A stretch of DNA of 64,000 nt from Siderastrea siderea (Eukaryota > Cnidaria > Anthozoa > Scleractinia > Rhizangiidae): the NCBI GenBank assembly GCA_964030785.1, contig OZ034971.1, positions 44,936,304-45,000,303 on the forward strand, read 5' to 3'. Both the position numbers and the translations under genes were made by a program. Shown in pieces: positions 1-11,539 of this stretch (positions are counted from its first letter, which is position 1; every line of letters begins with the position of its first letter). The notes below the pieces were generated by a model that worked only from the letters and a program-made list of their open reading frames with translations, was not told the DNA's origin and made no database searches.

Positions 1-320
1 GACCGTTTTGGTCTGAACTAGGGTGAGGATTGTGCACTCTGATATGGGATCTGGGATGGTTCTTACAAGAAGCTATCTTTTTATTAATTTTCTCCTCCAA
101 AGAACTGAGGTTTGATTAACGTTGAGAATTTGAAGCCCTTCTCAACTGTTTATGCAAACAAAATAGGCTTAAGGTCTGGTCTGATATAGGGTATCAAATT
201 TTGGGTCAGGTCTGAAATAGGGTAGGGAAATCACATATTTTGGTCTGTAATAGGATAAGGGTTTCCAGAAGCGTGCCACACACCCCCACCCAAATCTTCA
301 GGAAGTACCCCCCCCCGGGG
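1..320. mobile_element. TIR element with GGTCTGAAATAGGGTA repeats, left end off the window
   Basis: This is the right part of a dispersed element. The unit GGTCTGAAATAGGG and its variants recur several times. The segment ends in a C-run and CCCGGGG at about 320. The full-length relative at 32837-33265 has a G-rich left end facing this C-rich right end, as expected for terminal inverted repeats. No transposase is encoded, so it is non-autonomous. It was present before the segmental duplication. Confidence 0.6.
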
Positions 321-480
321 CAGGAAAGAAGGGATGGGAAGTGGGATTCCCCAGGTGGCAGGAAGCAAGAGAAACAGGAAAAATTGCAAAACATGGCATA
401 ATATGTGGCAACTGAAAAAGGGAAAAGAGGAAGGAGCCAACAAAAACTGGTCGAGAGGTATGAGCACGAGAAGTTTGGAC
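321..480. repeat. G/A-rich repeat related to the element at 8380-8617
   Basis: The stretch with GGGATTCC, AGGTGGC and GGAAGC motifs resembles, with many changes, the interior of the short G-rich inverted-repeat element at 8380-8617. The duplicate lies at about 33266-33425. Boundaries are unclear because no clean target duplication was found here. Confidence 0.4.
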
Positions 481-727
481 CCCTTGTACCCCACAATTCC
501 ACTGATGCCTTTCGTTTTTGAGTGAGAGTGGGGATTGGCGACCTTGCTAATTGAGAAAACAGAAAAATGAAATGCATATACATTTTGAATGATGTTTTCT
601 TGGATTAAAAATATCAAATCCACTTTAAATAAATTTTCTAAAACATCACAATACCAGGAATTTATGTTGCAACAGAAACTTATCACAGAGGACGTCCGGT
701 GAGGATAACATTTACAATCACTAGCTA

Positions 728-1021
728 CAGGGTTTGTACGGGTCCTAGAAATCCTGGAAAGTACTTGAATTTTATTCTGGCATTTTCCAGGACTGGAAAG
801 TCCTGGAAAACTAAAATTCATGCAGGTCCTGGAAAGTCCTGAAAATCTATAAACTCTTGTAATAAAGTTTTCTTAAAAACAACTGTCTACAGTATTATTT
901 TTGGATTTCTATTTCGTAAGGGTTTATTGCTTCAGTAATTGTGCATTTGGAAGAGCTGGAAAGCCTATCGAGTCCCGGAAAAGTCCTGGAAAATTGATTC
1001 TGAAAAAGGGTACAAACCCTG
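728..1021. mobile_element. MITE, CAGGGTTTGTAC termini, TCCTGGAAA-rich
   Basis: The element begins CAGGGTTTGTAC and ends with its reverse complement GTACAAACCCTG. It is about 294 bp long and is flanked by TA on each side. The interior is built of repeated GTCCTGGAAA units in both orientations near the ends. No coding capacity is present. The orthologous copy at 33676-33969 shows that insertion preceded the segmental duplication. Long open frames reading through it are repeat translations, not genes. Confidence 0.75.
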
Positions 1022-2229
1022 TAACACAAATTAACACCCCAGACTTGCTCCACTCTTGTCACTATAAATACTGTAATATAAAAATTAACTCCATGAATCA
1101 CAATGATATGGCTGTGTAAAAATAACACAGAGAAAGACATGTGTCAGAGTAGCACAGTGGTGCCCACTGTATCAGAAATCTAAATCAATGCCAGAGGAGG
1201 TTGCCATTTTGATTTTGAGTATGAGGAATCAGGCTTGCATGAGCGAAACATCGAACCAATGCCACCAGTTTGAATGGGAGGTCTGCAGCCTAGTAACCTT
1301 TGGAAACATTTGTGAACTCTGGTAAATAAGTTCTCAGCACAAGATCAGAAGCTCTTAAAAATCTCAGAACTCTATCAGTGATCCCAGACCTCACACTAGC
1401 TAAATGGCTGGTATCTAAGTAAAGACACCAAACAGCGCATTGGCACGAGGGCTACTTGAGAAGGTTGTATTTGCAGGTTTAAGGTTTCTTTCAGTTAAGA
1501 ACTCAGGGGTCCTGTTAAAAACTGTCACGATTAAAACCATAGCTTATAATGACCCTAGCCCACGTAGCAGGGATACAAGTTATATATAGTGCACAAGCTT
1601 TCAGGAACTTACACAGTGTATCTTTAACTTTTTCTCCCACTGAGGAAGCAGAAGAAAAAATTAACCCTTTATGCCCTGATATAGGAATGCATATTCTCCT
1701 TACTGTTCTCCATACATTTCTTATGAAACTAGTAAGGAGAATTTGTCTAAATATCAAGACATCTTATCCTTGGTGATCACTTTCTTTATTCTTATGACTT
1801 GAATGTTTGAACAAGTAGTGACGATGTTAAGAGAAATTTCATTTTCATCACTGTTAGGGCTTACCCAAGGGTTAATGACCAGTTAAATCAGCACATTTTT
1901 TTTTCAAAAATATTCTATTTCACAATTATGTCCAATTCAACAAAGAAATATGTATCTCCATGATATTAAACACATTCTTTTTTACAAATAAAGTTAATGT
2001 GGAAATTATCTATACGACAAAATATAATACTTGTTAACGAATTTTTAATACACTTGAATATATTCTTGCTTACTGTTATTAGTATCATCCACAAAATAAA
2101 ATATGTAATACCACGAAATTGGTTCCTCTTGCAGGCGACCGCCTCTCATAAGTGACGGCAACCACTCTTTGGGATGACAACTTGACATTTTGTATTGATG
2201 AGCAAATTACTCTGTTAAGCAAATTGTGT
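1022..2229. other. Intergenic, no gene seen
   Basis: No coding sequence or RNA gene is recognised. The stretch is present in copy B at 33970-35520. Copy B carries an extra hairpin MITE (34952-35064) and about 240 bp of additional repeat around 35160-35400 that are absent here. Confidence 0.5.
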
Positions 2230-2235
2230 TGTTTT

Positions 2236-2410
2236 AGAAAATATCCATACTCTTACCACAGGGTTTTTTTTGGTTTGAACCCCCCATTCCTCCAGAAATT
2301 CCACTTTAGGCTCATACTTTCCTTTAAAAATTTTGGTCTTTAAGACCCCCCTCCCTCTCGAAATTTCCATCGTACCTCCGCGGTGGGGGTATGGATATTT
2401 TCTGCAACCA
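2236..2410. mobile_element. Short MITE, AGAAAATATCCATAC termini
   Basis: AGAAAATATCCATAC at about 2236 is mirrored by GTATGGATATTTTCT near 2389-2405. The 175-bp unit has T/C-rich subterminal tracts and no coding capacity. It is shared with copy B at about 35520-35692, so it predates the duplication. The superfamily cannot be assigned, because no clear target duplication was found. Confidence 0.6.
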
Positions 2411-3923
2411 CACATTACTTGACACGTGGTCAACTCTCACGTAAGTGATAGCCGATCTACCAATAAACTAATGCAATAAAGAGTTCTAAGATTTAAACCA
2501 GTCCTTATCAGTTCTCATTATTTTCTGCCAGAGGACATTAGATGCCAGAAGCATGGGATTAAGAGCTACAGTATCAATGGAACACATTCCAAACACGTTG
2601 ATAGGTAAGGCATAAAGCAAACTGTTTCTGATTTGCCGATCAACCCTGAATGTCTTTGGCTGTGTCATGTTGCAAGGTTAAAAAAAATTAAGCTTCTGAA
2701 ATTTAGCAATCAAAATTTAGACCCCATGTGGTATGAACTCAAGTAAGCACGTCTGTCCCCCTGCCATAGGCTACCACCTAGGCTGGAGAATTGGTGATTA
2801 CTTACAGGAGGTTCAACTGTATTATTCAAAAACATCTTAGGGCCAATTGGGACAGGATAATTTTTGCTTACAACTGTTATATGCAACTTGCTCACATCAT
2901 GTGTCTAGCACGAATCATGTCATCTAAATCAGGCGAACAACATCCTCACAACAGTTGCACACAACATGAAAAATGTTGTAGGACTTTGAAACATGTTTTA
3001 AAACCCCGTGACAGTCACAGCCACAATCAAAATGTTACAATGATGAGTTATTAAAGATCTTTGCCTGATGCAATCAGCGCTTGCTACAGAAGTCGCATGC
3101 AACAGTCATAAGCAATATTCGTACCATCTAGGTCAGCCCTTAGAAATCTGAATCATTTCTGACCAAAAAGCATGAAGATTCTCAGTGGAGATTAATAAGG
3201 TCCACAGAGAATACATGAAATAATGTACAGTTAATCTGTTCACTCTATGGGCAATACACATTTCTTGTTTCATAACAAAACAACAATTAAAAACTAAATT
3301 TCATGATTACCATGACAAACACTTAGTTACACCCAATTTCAGATTAATGATAATTACCTTCTTCTTCAAACAAGAAAATTAAATTGGGAAGACTCTTCTC
3401 CCACCTATTTTCACTTTAGTCTAGTACACACCTCAAGTATTTTCAGGTAAAAATCTACACCATTTTTCAAACCAAAATGACAAAAATAAAATGTTTATAC
3501 TATTTCAAACCCAAACAGCAAAATTCAATATATCCCATGTCATGTTTAAATGACAAATTTGATCTTGAACAATCTACATAAATTAATAATATATATTTGA
3601 AATCAAATAAAATTTCTTGGTAAACTTGCTTTACTGGTTTTCCATCCATTAATTCCTTTTTGAAATGCATTTGATTATTTCAAAATCAAAATGACAAGTC
3701 AAAGATCAAAGGAAGGGAGATAGGGAGGGGGACCACCCTGGTCCTCTCCCACCAGGCCCACCACTGATAAGGGAGTTCCTCACATGGACACACCCCACCA
3801 CCCAACCTGGTTCTTGGTCAAGGTGTGGGTTTCTCAAATGTCCCCAAAACATTTCTTGGTGCTTAGAACATTACATAATGTGTAAAATCAACAGGAATTT
3901 TTAAAGGTAACTTCAACTACTAA

Positions 3924-4552
3924 GGCCCTATTTATATGGTCTCAGGAACCCGAGACAGCCCCTCCCTCCCCCCCCCCCCATTTACATGAGGATCACCAAT
4001 TTGTCTTGGGGAGGCAGGACAACTCAGGGGGGGGGATGTCTCACCTTAGCAGGTAGGCTGTAATAACAGGGAATGTCAACTTGGACAGATGAAATAAGCC
4101 CCCCTCCCTCCATTAAGCCACCGTTTCTAATACACTCCTCCCCTTAGTGAGGCCTTAGCCAGCCCCGGTATTAATAGAGGCTAACCCTGGCAGGTGGGAC
4201 AACTTTTTTGCATTTTAACACTTTGTCTCACTTACCCGGGATGTTTTTTGCATGCCATGCGTCACCTAACGTCTGGTGTTTGGTTTAAAAACAACCAATT
4301 TAGCAAAATATACATGAAAGAAACGTTATTTTAAAAACAGAGCCTACAGTGAACAAATCAACCAAAAATTTTTAATGAAGAAGGTGTTCTGAGGTCATCA
4401 GAGGAACATCAAAGTAAGATTTTGGAATAACTAAGTAGGGTTAACTTTGACTTGGTTAGTAGGGCCAAACTTGTCATGATATAGACGCTCCGTAAAGTTG
4501 TTTTGGGGGGTTAGGGGTTGTCTCGGGTACCCAAGACCAGATAAATGAGGCC
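3924..4552. mobile_element. PIF/Harbinger-type MITE, GGCC termini, TAA target site
   Basis: The ends form an inverted repeat of about 40 bp starting GGCCCTATTTAT and ending ATAAATGAGGCC, flanked by TAA on both sides. GGCC termini with a 3-bp TWA target duplication are the known signature of PIF/Harbinger elements. It is 629 bp long and lacks a transposase. It sits in the 3' flank of transporter gene 1. Its counterpart at 37213-37878 shows that it predates the duplication. Confidence 0.7.
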
Positions 4553-4793
4553 TAATAACATGAGGTAAAAGAACCTACAACTTGCACTTTCTTGTATCTT
4601 CCCTTTAAGTTTATAAAATTTGTGAGGAAGGTGGGACCAAACAAAAAGTCTCCGTAATTTTATAAAACAGCTTGGGCTTGGTCTCTACGAAAACCTACTG
4701 CCACTAAAAAGAAGCCAATTTTTTTTTTAATTCTCTTACAAGAAATGTCTTTGGAGCTTTGAGAAACACACATCTGGATTGGTATCTGGAGAA

Positions 4794-6245
4794 TTAGATA
4801 CCACTTACAGCCCTCCCCAGCTCTTTACTGGTAAACACAATACCAAGGATCCCACAAACAAAACCAAAAACTATAACAATAACCCTCACCACAATGTTGT
4901 ACCATTTGAGCTCTTTCCATTTCAGGACAATGTGGAAAATGCAAGGGAACATAAAGCAGAGGCAGGTACCTGTAAAGCTGCCCACCAGACCCATAACTAA
5001 GCCAAAATGGGGAACCACAATGGCCAGAAACAGGCCAAAAGATAAGATGAGAGGACGAGACAATATGATCCAAAACCAGTGATATTTTGTGTCCTTCTTA
5101 AGGTGGGGAAAATAGGGCAACACCTTTAGGTCAAATGTCTCCAGCACAATGTAGCTAACAATAGGAAATGCTGTGAACACATTGGTTGCAACCAAAACAT
5201 TGGCTAAAATGTAGAACACTGGACTGGTCTTGAGATTAACAGTTATGGCTTGCTGTGTGCCCGCTCCAAATCTCAGGACTGGAAGAAGACCAAAGGCAAC
5301 TTTGACAATTGCTGCCACAAGGAATGCAACATTCATCATCATCGGGTACTGCTCTGGGTACATCATGCTCCCCTCAACACCTGGAAACACGGCATGGGCC
5401 GTGTAGCTGAACACAATGACACCAAAGCCAATGGGAAACTTACTGATGTCAAATGGAGGGACGTTCTCAATTCTCATGTCCCTGTACTGGGTTATAGAGT
5501 AGATAATAATTGTAAGAATCGATGACATCAAGGCAAACACTGAAATCATGCTGATCCAAGCGATCACTGACACCCGACGAAGAAAGAATCCAGGCAGTGC
5601 GATGCAGGCACAGATAGCAGACCAGGTGTAGATGTCAAAGGGTGCAAACTTGTGGAGAATGTCATTGAATATAGTTCCCAAGAGAACGATGTAAGTTACC
5701 ACACCACCAAACATCTCACAGAACTGCACCACGCTCACAATCTGGTTGCCCCACCGGGGCCATACGGCTTCCCCGACCTCCGGGTAGTTCACCCGGACCC
5801 GCTTCTTCTTGCCCGTGCGCTTGGATGTTTCATATAAACACTCTATCAACAGCTTCCCGGTGTAGCAGCACAAAAAGGCCACGAGGGCATTGGCAGCCAC
5901 TGCCGCCCATCCCCCCATCCGCACGGCATACGGCACCCCGAGAATCCCAGTTCCCTGGATGAGGTTCGTTACGTTCCAACCTGCAAGAAACGCCGAAGCG
6001 CGTCGGTCGTCTGAAGGCTTCTCCAGAAGCGAGACAGTCATGGTGGCAGACTTCAGCTTCTTTAAACTCTGAGAGAAACCACCTCGCGATAGACTTGTCC
6101 CCATAATCCCTGAAGACGACCTAGCCCTGGATCCGCTCGCTTTTCCCAAAAGATGTGTTTGTTCGTCCAGTGCCACAACAGTTGGCTGATCATTTACCGG
6201 TTGGCGGCTGTTCAAAGCGATGTCTTCACTGGCTGGGGTCTCCAT
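4794..6245 (-). CDS. VIAAT/SLC32-like vesicular amino-acid transporter, gene 1 (copy A, intact)
   Basis: This 483-residue protein of the amino acid/auxin permease superfamily is closest in pattern to vesicular inhibitory amino-acid transporters, which load GABA or glycine into vesicles using the proton gradient. A cytosolic N-tail (about 1-88) carries an acidic dileucine EQTHLL (28-33) that could direct vesicle or endolysosome sorting. The family core GWNVTNLIQG starts at 89. CCYTGKLLI lies near 126-134, VFSYTAHAVFPG near 278-289 and VPHFGLVMGL at 411-420. About eleven hydrophobic segments follow the tail. The reading frame is full family length in one exon. The ATG has a good context (AAAATGG). 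No polyadenylation signal was identified. The copy B counterpart at 38119-39540 is broken, so this is the only intact gene 1. The exact substrate is unknown. Confidence 0.9.
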   Translation of the reverse strand: METPASEDIALNSRQPVNDQPTVVALDEQTHLLGKASGSRARSSSGIMGTSLSRGGFSQSLKKLKSATMTVSLLEKPSDDRRASAFLAGWNVTNLIQGTGILGVPYAVRMGGWAAVAANALVAFLCCYTGKLLIECLYETSKRTGKKKRVRVNYPEVGEAVWPRWGNQIVSVVQFCEMFGGVVTYIVLLGTIFNDILHKFAPFDIYTWSAICACIALPGFFLRRVSVIAWISMISVFALMSSILTIIIYSITQYRDMRIENVPPFDISKFPIGFGVIVFSYTAHAVFPGVEGSMMYPEQYPMMMNVAFLVAAIVKVAFGLLPVLRFGAGTQQAITVNLKTSPVFYILANVLVATNVFTAFPIVSYIVLETFDLKVLPYFPHLKKDTKYHWFWIILSRPLILSFGLFLAIVVPHFGLVMGLVGSFTGTCLCFMFPCIFHIVLKWKELKWYNIVVRVIVIVFGFVCGILGIVFTSKELGRAVSGI

Positions 6246-7319
6246 TTTGGGATAAACGGATTTTGTTCTTTGATCGAAACAGTTCCTGCCAAATTATTCG
6301 CAGTGAAGAGCTTCGTTCGATATTAATTCCCAGACTTTCAGATAAAATAGCAAAATAGACTAGATTCGCAGCTGTAAAATCAGTGAAATCACATGTGTTG
6401 GCGTGAAGGCTTTAGAGTATTGAGTCAATAACTCAACAACCAATAAGGTTGTGGCACTGAACTTGAGTGAGTTATGAAGCAAGAGTGGCGGTGTTGTGTT
6501 ACACTAAAGACTCTTACGTCTCCTCGACGGCGTTGACACCGGCGTTGACAAGCCCGGCACGAAACCAAATGACCGAACTTAAACAAATAAATAAGACAGA
6601 ATTGACTTTATAATAAACATTTAACTCTATATGAGATTTTTGTTTTATTCCAAAGTTGCTCAACTAGTTGGTGATCTTTAAAATAAAATGTTTATAGCCT
6701 CGCTGTTGTCTTGCGTGACGTTACGGCATTAGTTTGTACTTTTGTTTGCGGTAACCTTAAAAGTTACCCGTTTTATTCTATCAGACATTCCTATTATTCA
6801 TTTTATAAAGTTTAAGCCTACCTTTTCATATTATGAAATGATGACGACCATCGCAGTTAATGTTATCAACTTAAGCAGCTGATAGAAGAGACCTGAAAAA
6901 AAGATCAGGCTTGAACGTACGAGACTCCCGATACCGGTGAAACGCTCCATAAAATATTTCATATTTCAGTCCGCAGTTCACGAAAATGAGCATTTCAAAT
7001 ATTAAATTTCATTGATTTTTATATTCATAATAAATCCCAGTCGTTTTTCTGCCACCCAACATGACATCAATGGATAATTCCCAGCTCAGTCGAGTGGACC
7101 GCAACAATGAAAGAGACGAAGCGAAGTACAGTCTGTACTGTCAGACCGGGAGTCAGAGTTGAACAACTTCAAACCGTCTCCCCACAGCATTCCTTCTGCT
7201 GCTTAACTTCCAGTCGTGTTAAATACTTACAATAACTAAAGGGAGATTGACTATAGGCATTCTGAAAAGCGCTTTCTATTTCGTATTTAAACTTGAAAAC
7301 TTGAATAACTATTCATTCA
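6246..7319. other. 5' flank of gene 1, no gene seen
   Basis: This upstream region of gene 1 is well conserved in copy B (39541-40650), even though that gene 1 is broken. It presumably holds the gene 1 promoter, but no convincing TATA box or other element can be fixed on the minus strand. No open frame of interest is present. Confidence 0.4.
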
Positions 7320-7340
7320 CTCTCTTTGGGCATGTAGTAA

Positions 7341-8149
7341 GGGACTGTTCGTTATTTATGCCTAAGGGGGGGTCGGTGATTTTCAACCAATTCAGGCACA
7401 TGAAAAATTTACCCCTCCCCGAAAGTGGGTATTTTAAAAAATTACCCCCCGTTTTTTGTGACAGTTTCAAAATTTTACCCCCCCCCCCCTCCCCTACCCT
7501 CAGGACGCGACGTGCTTACAATTGTGAAATTGCGTACAACATGTGTTCTGGCCGCGTGCCGATAACCCAAAATCCAGTGCAAGGTCATTTGTGATCGTAC
7601 ATTATGGGAGCACTCAGCAAGGAAAGTAAATTTGCAGCGCCGGTATTAACGTGGGCCTAAAGAAGATCCGATTCGAGAGAGAAATCAACGGTGTGAAAGT
7701 TTGTAAGAAGTTCATTGCAAGGCTTGAACCAGTTTTGCTGTTTGAGGATGGCTATATACGCACGCACTACAATACTGTAAACTACAACTGGCCCCGGCAA
7801 ATGACACATGTGTGGGTTTTGCTAATATTAAATGTCAGATTGCATGTATTTTAAAGGGATTTAATAAGTTATATATTGGAACCTTTAAATAACGCTACTC
7901 ACGTTTTCTTGGCTTTTCAAACTATAAAGACCAGGTTCTTTGGAAATAGAATTCTCGAAACAGAGATCAACTTTTTAAATGTCTGTAAAACGGCTACACA
8001 AGTGTTGAAACAACAGTTTCTAAAAGTTTACCCCCCTTATTTCTACTGTATTAAAAAAAAACACCCCCCCCCTTTTTCATTGATTTTGAAAATTTTACCC
8101 CCCCACTCTAAACACCGGCCCCCCCTTAGGCATAAATAAGGAACAGTCC
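7341..8149. mobile_element. Nested PIF/Harbinger-like MITE, GGGACTGTTC termini
   Basis: The terminal inverted repeat of about 30 bp starts GGGACTGTTC and runs through TTATTTATGCCTAAGG. The flanks are TAA on both sides (7338-7340 and 8150-8152). Removing the 809-bp element and one TAA restores the left tip of the host element so that it matches the right tip. It has C-run-rich subterminal zones and no transposase. Confidence 0.75.
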
Positions 8150-8152
8150 CTA

Positions 8153-8236
8153 ATTCCTGGAACACCGGAACACGGAACATCGGAACACCCCGGAACACCC
8201 GGAACAGTGTGAAAAACCCGGAACACCCCGGAACAC
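8153..8236. repeat. GGAACACC subterminal tandem repeat, left arm
   Basis: Repeats of GGAACACC(C)(C) and variants lie just inside the left tip of the 4.9-kb element. They are the inverted counterpart of the TTCCGGGTG array at about 12008-12250. Such arrays inside MULE termini could be transposase-binding sites, but that is an inference. Confidence 0.6.
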
Positions 8237-8379
8237 AATAAACACAACAATCACATAGCAATGGAGGTAACAGATTTTACACTCAAATAATTTAACTCAG
8301 CTTTTTATGCGCTCTACAGCCCTCTGCCCCCCATCCCCCCCCCCCTCACAAAAAAAGAAAGAAATGGAATCGTCTAATA

Positions 8380-8617
8380 GTGGGGGGGGGACAGGGGGGG
8401 CGGGAGGTGTACGGAAGGCGGGAGAAGAGGGGGCGGGAAGCGGGATTCCCAAGGTGGCGGGAAGCGGGAGAAAAAGGGAAGAATTACGCAACATTGCGCA
8501 ATATTTTGCAATCGAAAAAATGCAAAGCGGCGGGAGCCAAAAAATACAGGGCGGGAACCGGGATTAAAGGGTATGGGAAGCGGGAGGTTTAAACCCCCCT
8601 GTCCCCCCCCCCCCCAC
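8380..8617. mobile_element. Small G-rich TIR element nested in the left arm
   Basis: The inverted tips start GTGGGGGGGG(G)ACAGGGGGG. CTAATA is repeated at 8374-8379 and 8618-8623. The right arm of the host element (around 11770-11780) has the unoccupied version, so the insertion is well defined at 238 bp. The interior resembles the G/A-rich repeat at 321-480. There is no coding capacity. Confidence 0.7.
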
Positions 8618-9228
8618 CTAATACGACAAAAAGTGAAAAGCTGTCCGTGAATTCACAATTCCATTCAGGGCCATCGGGCATGATTTTGCATGGGTTGGTG
8701 CTAGGTTTAAAAATATCAAGTTGTTGAAGTCCACATGCACATTTCCTACAATACATTTTGAGAGTCATTTAACCCCTCACTCACCAATAAGACGGACTTT
8801 CGTGGCCCGTTGGGGGATGCGGACGGATTCTCCCCCTCCCCTTCCATCCCCTCGCCACACACACACACATTGCCTACGGCCCTGCCGTTGAGAATTAAAT
8901 GATATTAAACGTCAGATTAAGCAATTTTTTTTTTTCGTGTTTCCAAATTCCCCATTGCAACTAAAGACCTCTACGTGCCTTCTGCTATTTGTTTTCTCAT
9001 TCATGCCCACTGAAAGCAGTGACAGTCCACCTCGCCTGGCACAGCCTCGCTCTAAAGCATAATAAAAGCCGAGGCCTTGTCACCGGAGGTCCTTTTCTCC
9101 ATTCAACAGTGAATGTGCTCAATCTCCTTCTTCAGCCTTAAAAGAAAGTTTGGATCCATAGTAGAGCTAAAAGACAACGGTAAATAAGGTTTAAGGTCTA
9201 TTCGCTATACATGTTCCATACTGCGTCT

Positions 9229-9552
9229 GTGAAACGGCGTTTTCACAAGTAAATTTATTTTTGGATAAGCCTTTCCCGCGAATTGGTTTGAAAAAGCCAA
9301 TCAAAAAGCGATTGCGTAATCAATAATAGACTGTTAATACGAAACTACGACAACTTTTCCTTGTTGTAAATAAACATGGCGGACACAAGTGAGGAATCTT
9401 CGTCGGAGTATTCTGACAGTATTTTAAGCAATAATTGTTTTATTTACACGGGAAGTAGTAGCTTAGATTCAAAGTAGACGTCATCAGAAACAGTTATTTT
9501 CGCGGGAAAGGCGTATCTAAAAATAAACCTACTTGTAAAAACGCCGTTGCAC
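9229..9552. mobile_element. MITE with a short ORF relic, nested
   Basis: An imperfect inverted repeat of about 50 bp (GTGAAACGGCGTTTTCACAAG against its complement near 9530-9552) encloses about 324 bp. Inside, an ATG at 9376 opens a 33-codon frame to a TAG at 9475-9477, rich in Ser, Asp and Glu (starts MADTSEESSS). This looks like the retained 5' end of an ORF from an autonomous relative, with the rest deleted. The exact ends are uncertain because no target duplication was found. Confidence 0.5.
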
Positions 9553-9612
9553 GAATTTATGGCAGTTGCACGCTCCGGGCTCCTGACATGATCCATTTCC
9601 CGGTTTCATTAA

Positions 9613-10095
9613 TGCGCCGATCAATTCGAAACTTCAACATCCCCCCCCCCCCCCCCGGGCATACCCCGGGCATTTGACTGTGCATCGTGCCCGGGGAGGA
9701 GGGAATTTGAACGCTGCGTTGGAAGGGTGGGGAATTTGAACCAGATTTATCTCTTGTTCTGATGTAATAGGCCTGTGAATTTTTTCGGTTTTTGCGGGGT
9801 CTGACGGATTTACAAGATAGAATTTCGCCTTTGTTAGTGAATAACTCTTTGAAAAGGGTCTTTAAAAGAAGGTTGAAGGTGTCATTACGGCATATCTCTC
9901 TCTGAATGCATGTTAAGTGCTTGACTGAAGACCAAACTTGTCTTTGAGGAGAGGCAGTTCAGTACTAATTGGTGGGGCATTTGAACGGCTTTCTTGCCCC
10001 GAGGGGAGGGAATTTGAACAAGCCAATCTTCAAAAGTTCAAATGCCCGGGGGGTTGCCCGGGGGGGGATGTTGAACTTTCGAATTGATCGGCGCA
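9613..10095. mobile_element. TWA-target MITE, TGCGCCGATCAATTCGAA family, copy 1
   Basis: The tips TGCGCCGATCAATTCGAA and the complement, followed by a long C-run or G-run, bound a 483-bp unit flanked by TAA (9610-9612 and 10096-10098). A second family member lies at 58605-59081 with TTA on both sides. A 3-bp TWA target duplication suggests the PIF/Harbinger group. Internal GGGCATTTGA-type motifs recur near both ends. No transposase is encoded. Confidence 0.75.
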
Positions 10096-11239
10096 TAAAG
10101 CACGAATGAACAGGTTTTAATGTTCTTGGTAATAGGCATACCAAGCGTTAGAATCAGATTTGCTTTTAATTTTGGCTTGGTTGAGCAAGCCAATAAAGTC
10201 TGATTATCCGTAACCCACCCCACCCCCCACCCGCCCCACCTTACCCACGATACACAACTTCGACTTGGGGAGAGGGGAAAGTACCACGAACATTGTTTCT
10301 AGTGTTAAATAAACTTTTTCATGTTGTCTCAACAATTTTTTTTTTGTGAACGTCGCTTTAATTTTTCCTTCGCGTTAATTTCAAATACTTTAATTACCAC
10401 AAGCGTTATAAAAGGTTAATCTGTTTTAATGCAATGTGTCCCCAGTTAAGTTTCTTATCAGTGGGCGGAAATACTAATCAAGCTTACCATTGGATTATAC
10501 GCTCAATGAAAAATATTGGTTAAATATCCCTTGAAAAAAAAAACCTGACACTCTTGTCAGAGAACAGCGCACTAGTTTTGCAGAAAAGATTACGAGATTA
10601 AACAGGTTACGAGAATGTCTGGGCGGCAGACATTCCTTCGTTCTTGCTAAAAGACACTCCTTACGTTTGTATTTAAAAAAAATAAAGCGTTATTCATGAT
10701 CTAATACATACGAAAGCAAACTATTGAACAGCGCGTCACTTTAAAACGCAGCGGCTACTTAAGGCTAAAAATTTACTTAAACAATGCAAGCTTCAAAAAC
10801 TCTCATCATTTACTTTGATCGGAGTTTTGACGGCTAACTTATGCGTGAATATGGCTGCACCCTACAACTTACATGCAGCGTTTGTTAGAACCAGCAAAGT
10901 CTACCAATGCGTTAGTTTTTTGACAGGACGTTATCCAGGTCACTAGTTACATTATAACAGAAGCTTTTTTGACCTAAATGTTTTGCTCTTTTGTCGGAAG
11001 TGAGTTGTTTTAGGCTGAGTAGAATATAGCAAAAACTGATTGCTGAATGAAATAAGGCCCACGGCGCCATCTACTCAACAAATGAATGAATCAAAATTTT
11101 TAAATCACCTTATGATAAGCTTATATAAACTTATTATGCAAGAAAATTAAACTGATTGCAATACTTGCTCACCTTAAGTAATTCAGAAAACGCCGTCAAA
11201 AACGAACCAGCACGTTAAATTAAACGAGACTCGCTGCAC
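10096..11239. other. Central part of the 4.9-kb element, no gene seen
   Basis: This unique-looking, AT-rich stretch lies between the arms of the long-TIR element. No transposase motif or other coding signal was recognised on either strand. It could be captured host sequence or decayed transposon interior. Confidence 0.4.
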
Positions 11240-11467
11240 ATTGAGCACATTCACTGTTGAATGGAGAAAAGGACCTCCGGTGACAAGGCCTCGGCTTTTA
11301 TTATGCTTCAGAGCGAGGCTGTGCCAGGCGAGGTGGACTGCTTTCAGTTGGCATGAATGAGAAAACAAATAGCAGAAGGCACGTAGAGGTCTTTAGTTGC
11401 AATGGGGAATTTGGAAACACGAAAAAAACTGTGCTTAATTTTATTCTCAACGGCAGGGCCGTAGGCA

Positions 11468-11470
<3 letters not shown>

Positions 11471-11539
<69 letters not shown>
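11471..11539. repeat. (TG)n microsatellite in the right arm
   Basis: An almost pure TG run of about 68 bp lies in the right arm. The mirrored position in the left arm (about 8858-8870) has only about a dozen bases of CA, so the array has expanded in one arm or contracted in the other. It generates spurious His/Thr and Cys/Val open frames. Confidence 0.9.

Noticed and set aside
231..821. 196-codon minus-strand frame (and the 227-codon relative at 33086-33769)
   Set aside because: It reads straight across two different transposon remnants (the GGTCTGAAATAGGG and TCCTGGAAA elements) and shows no domain. It is repeat translation.
5250..5525. Opposite-strand frames within the transporter genes (several of 60-200 codons)
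   Set aside because: They are shadows of the conserved minus- or plus-strand transporter frames. They recur only because the real genes are conserved.
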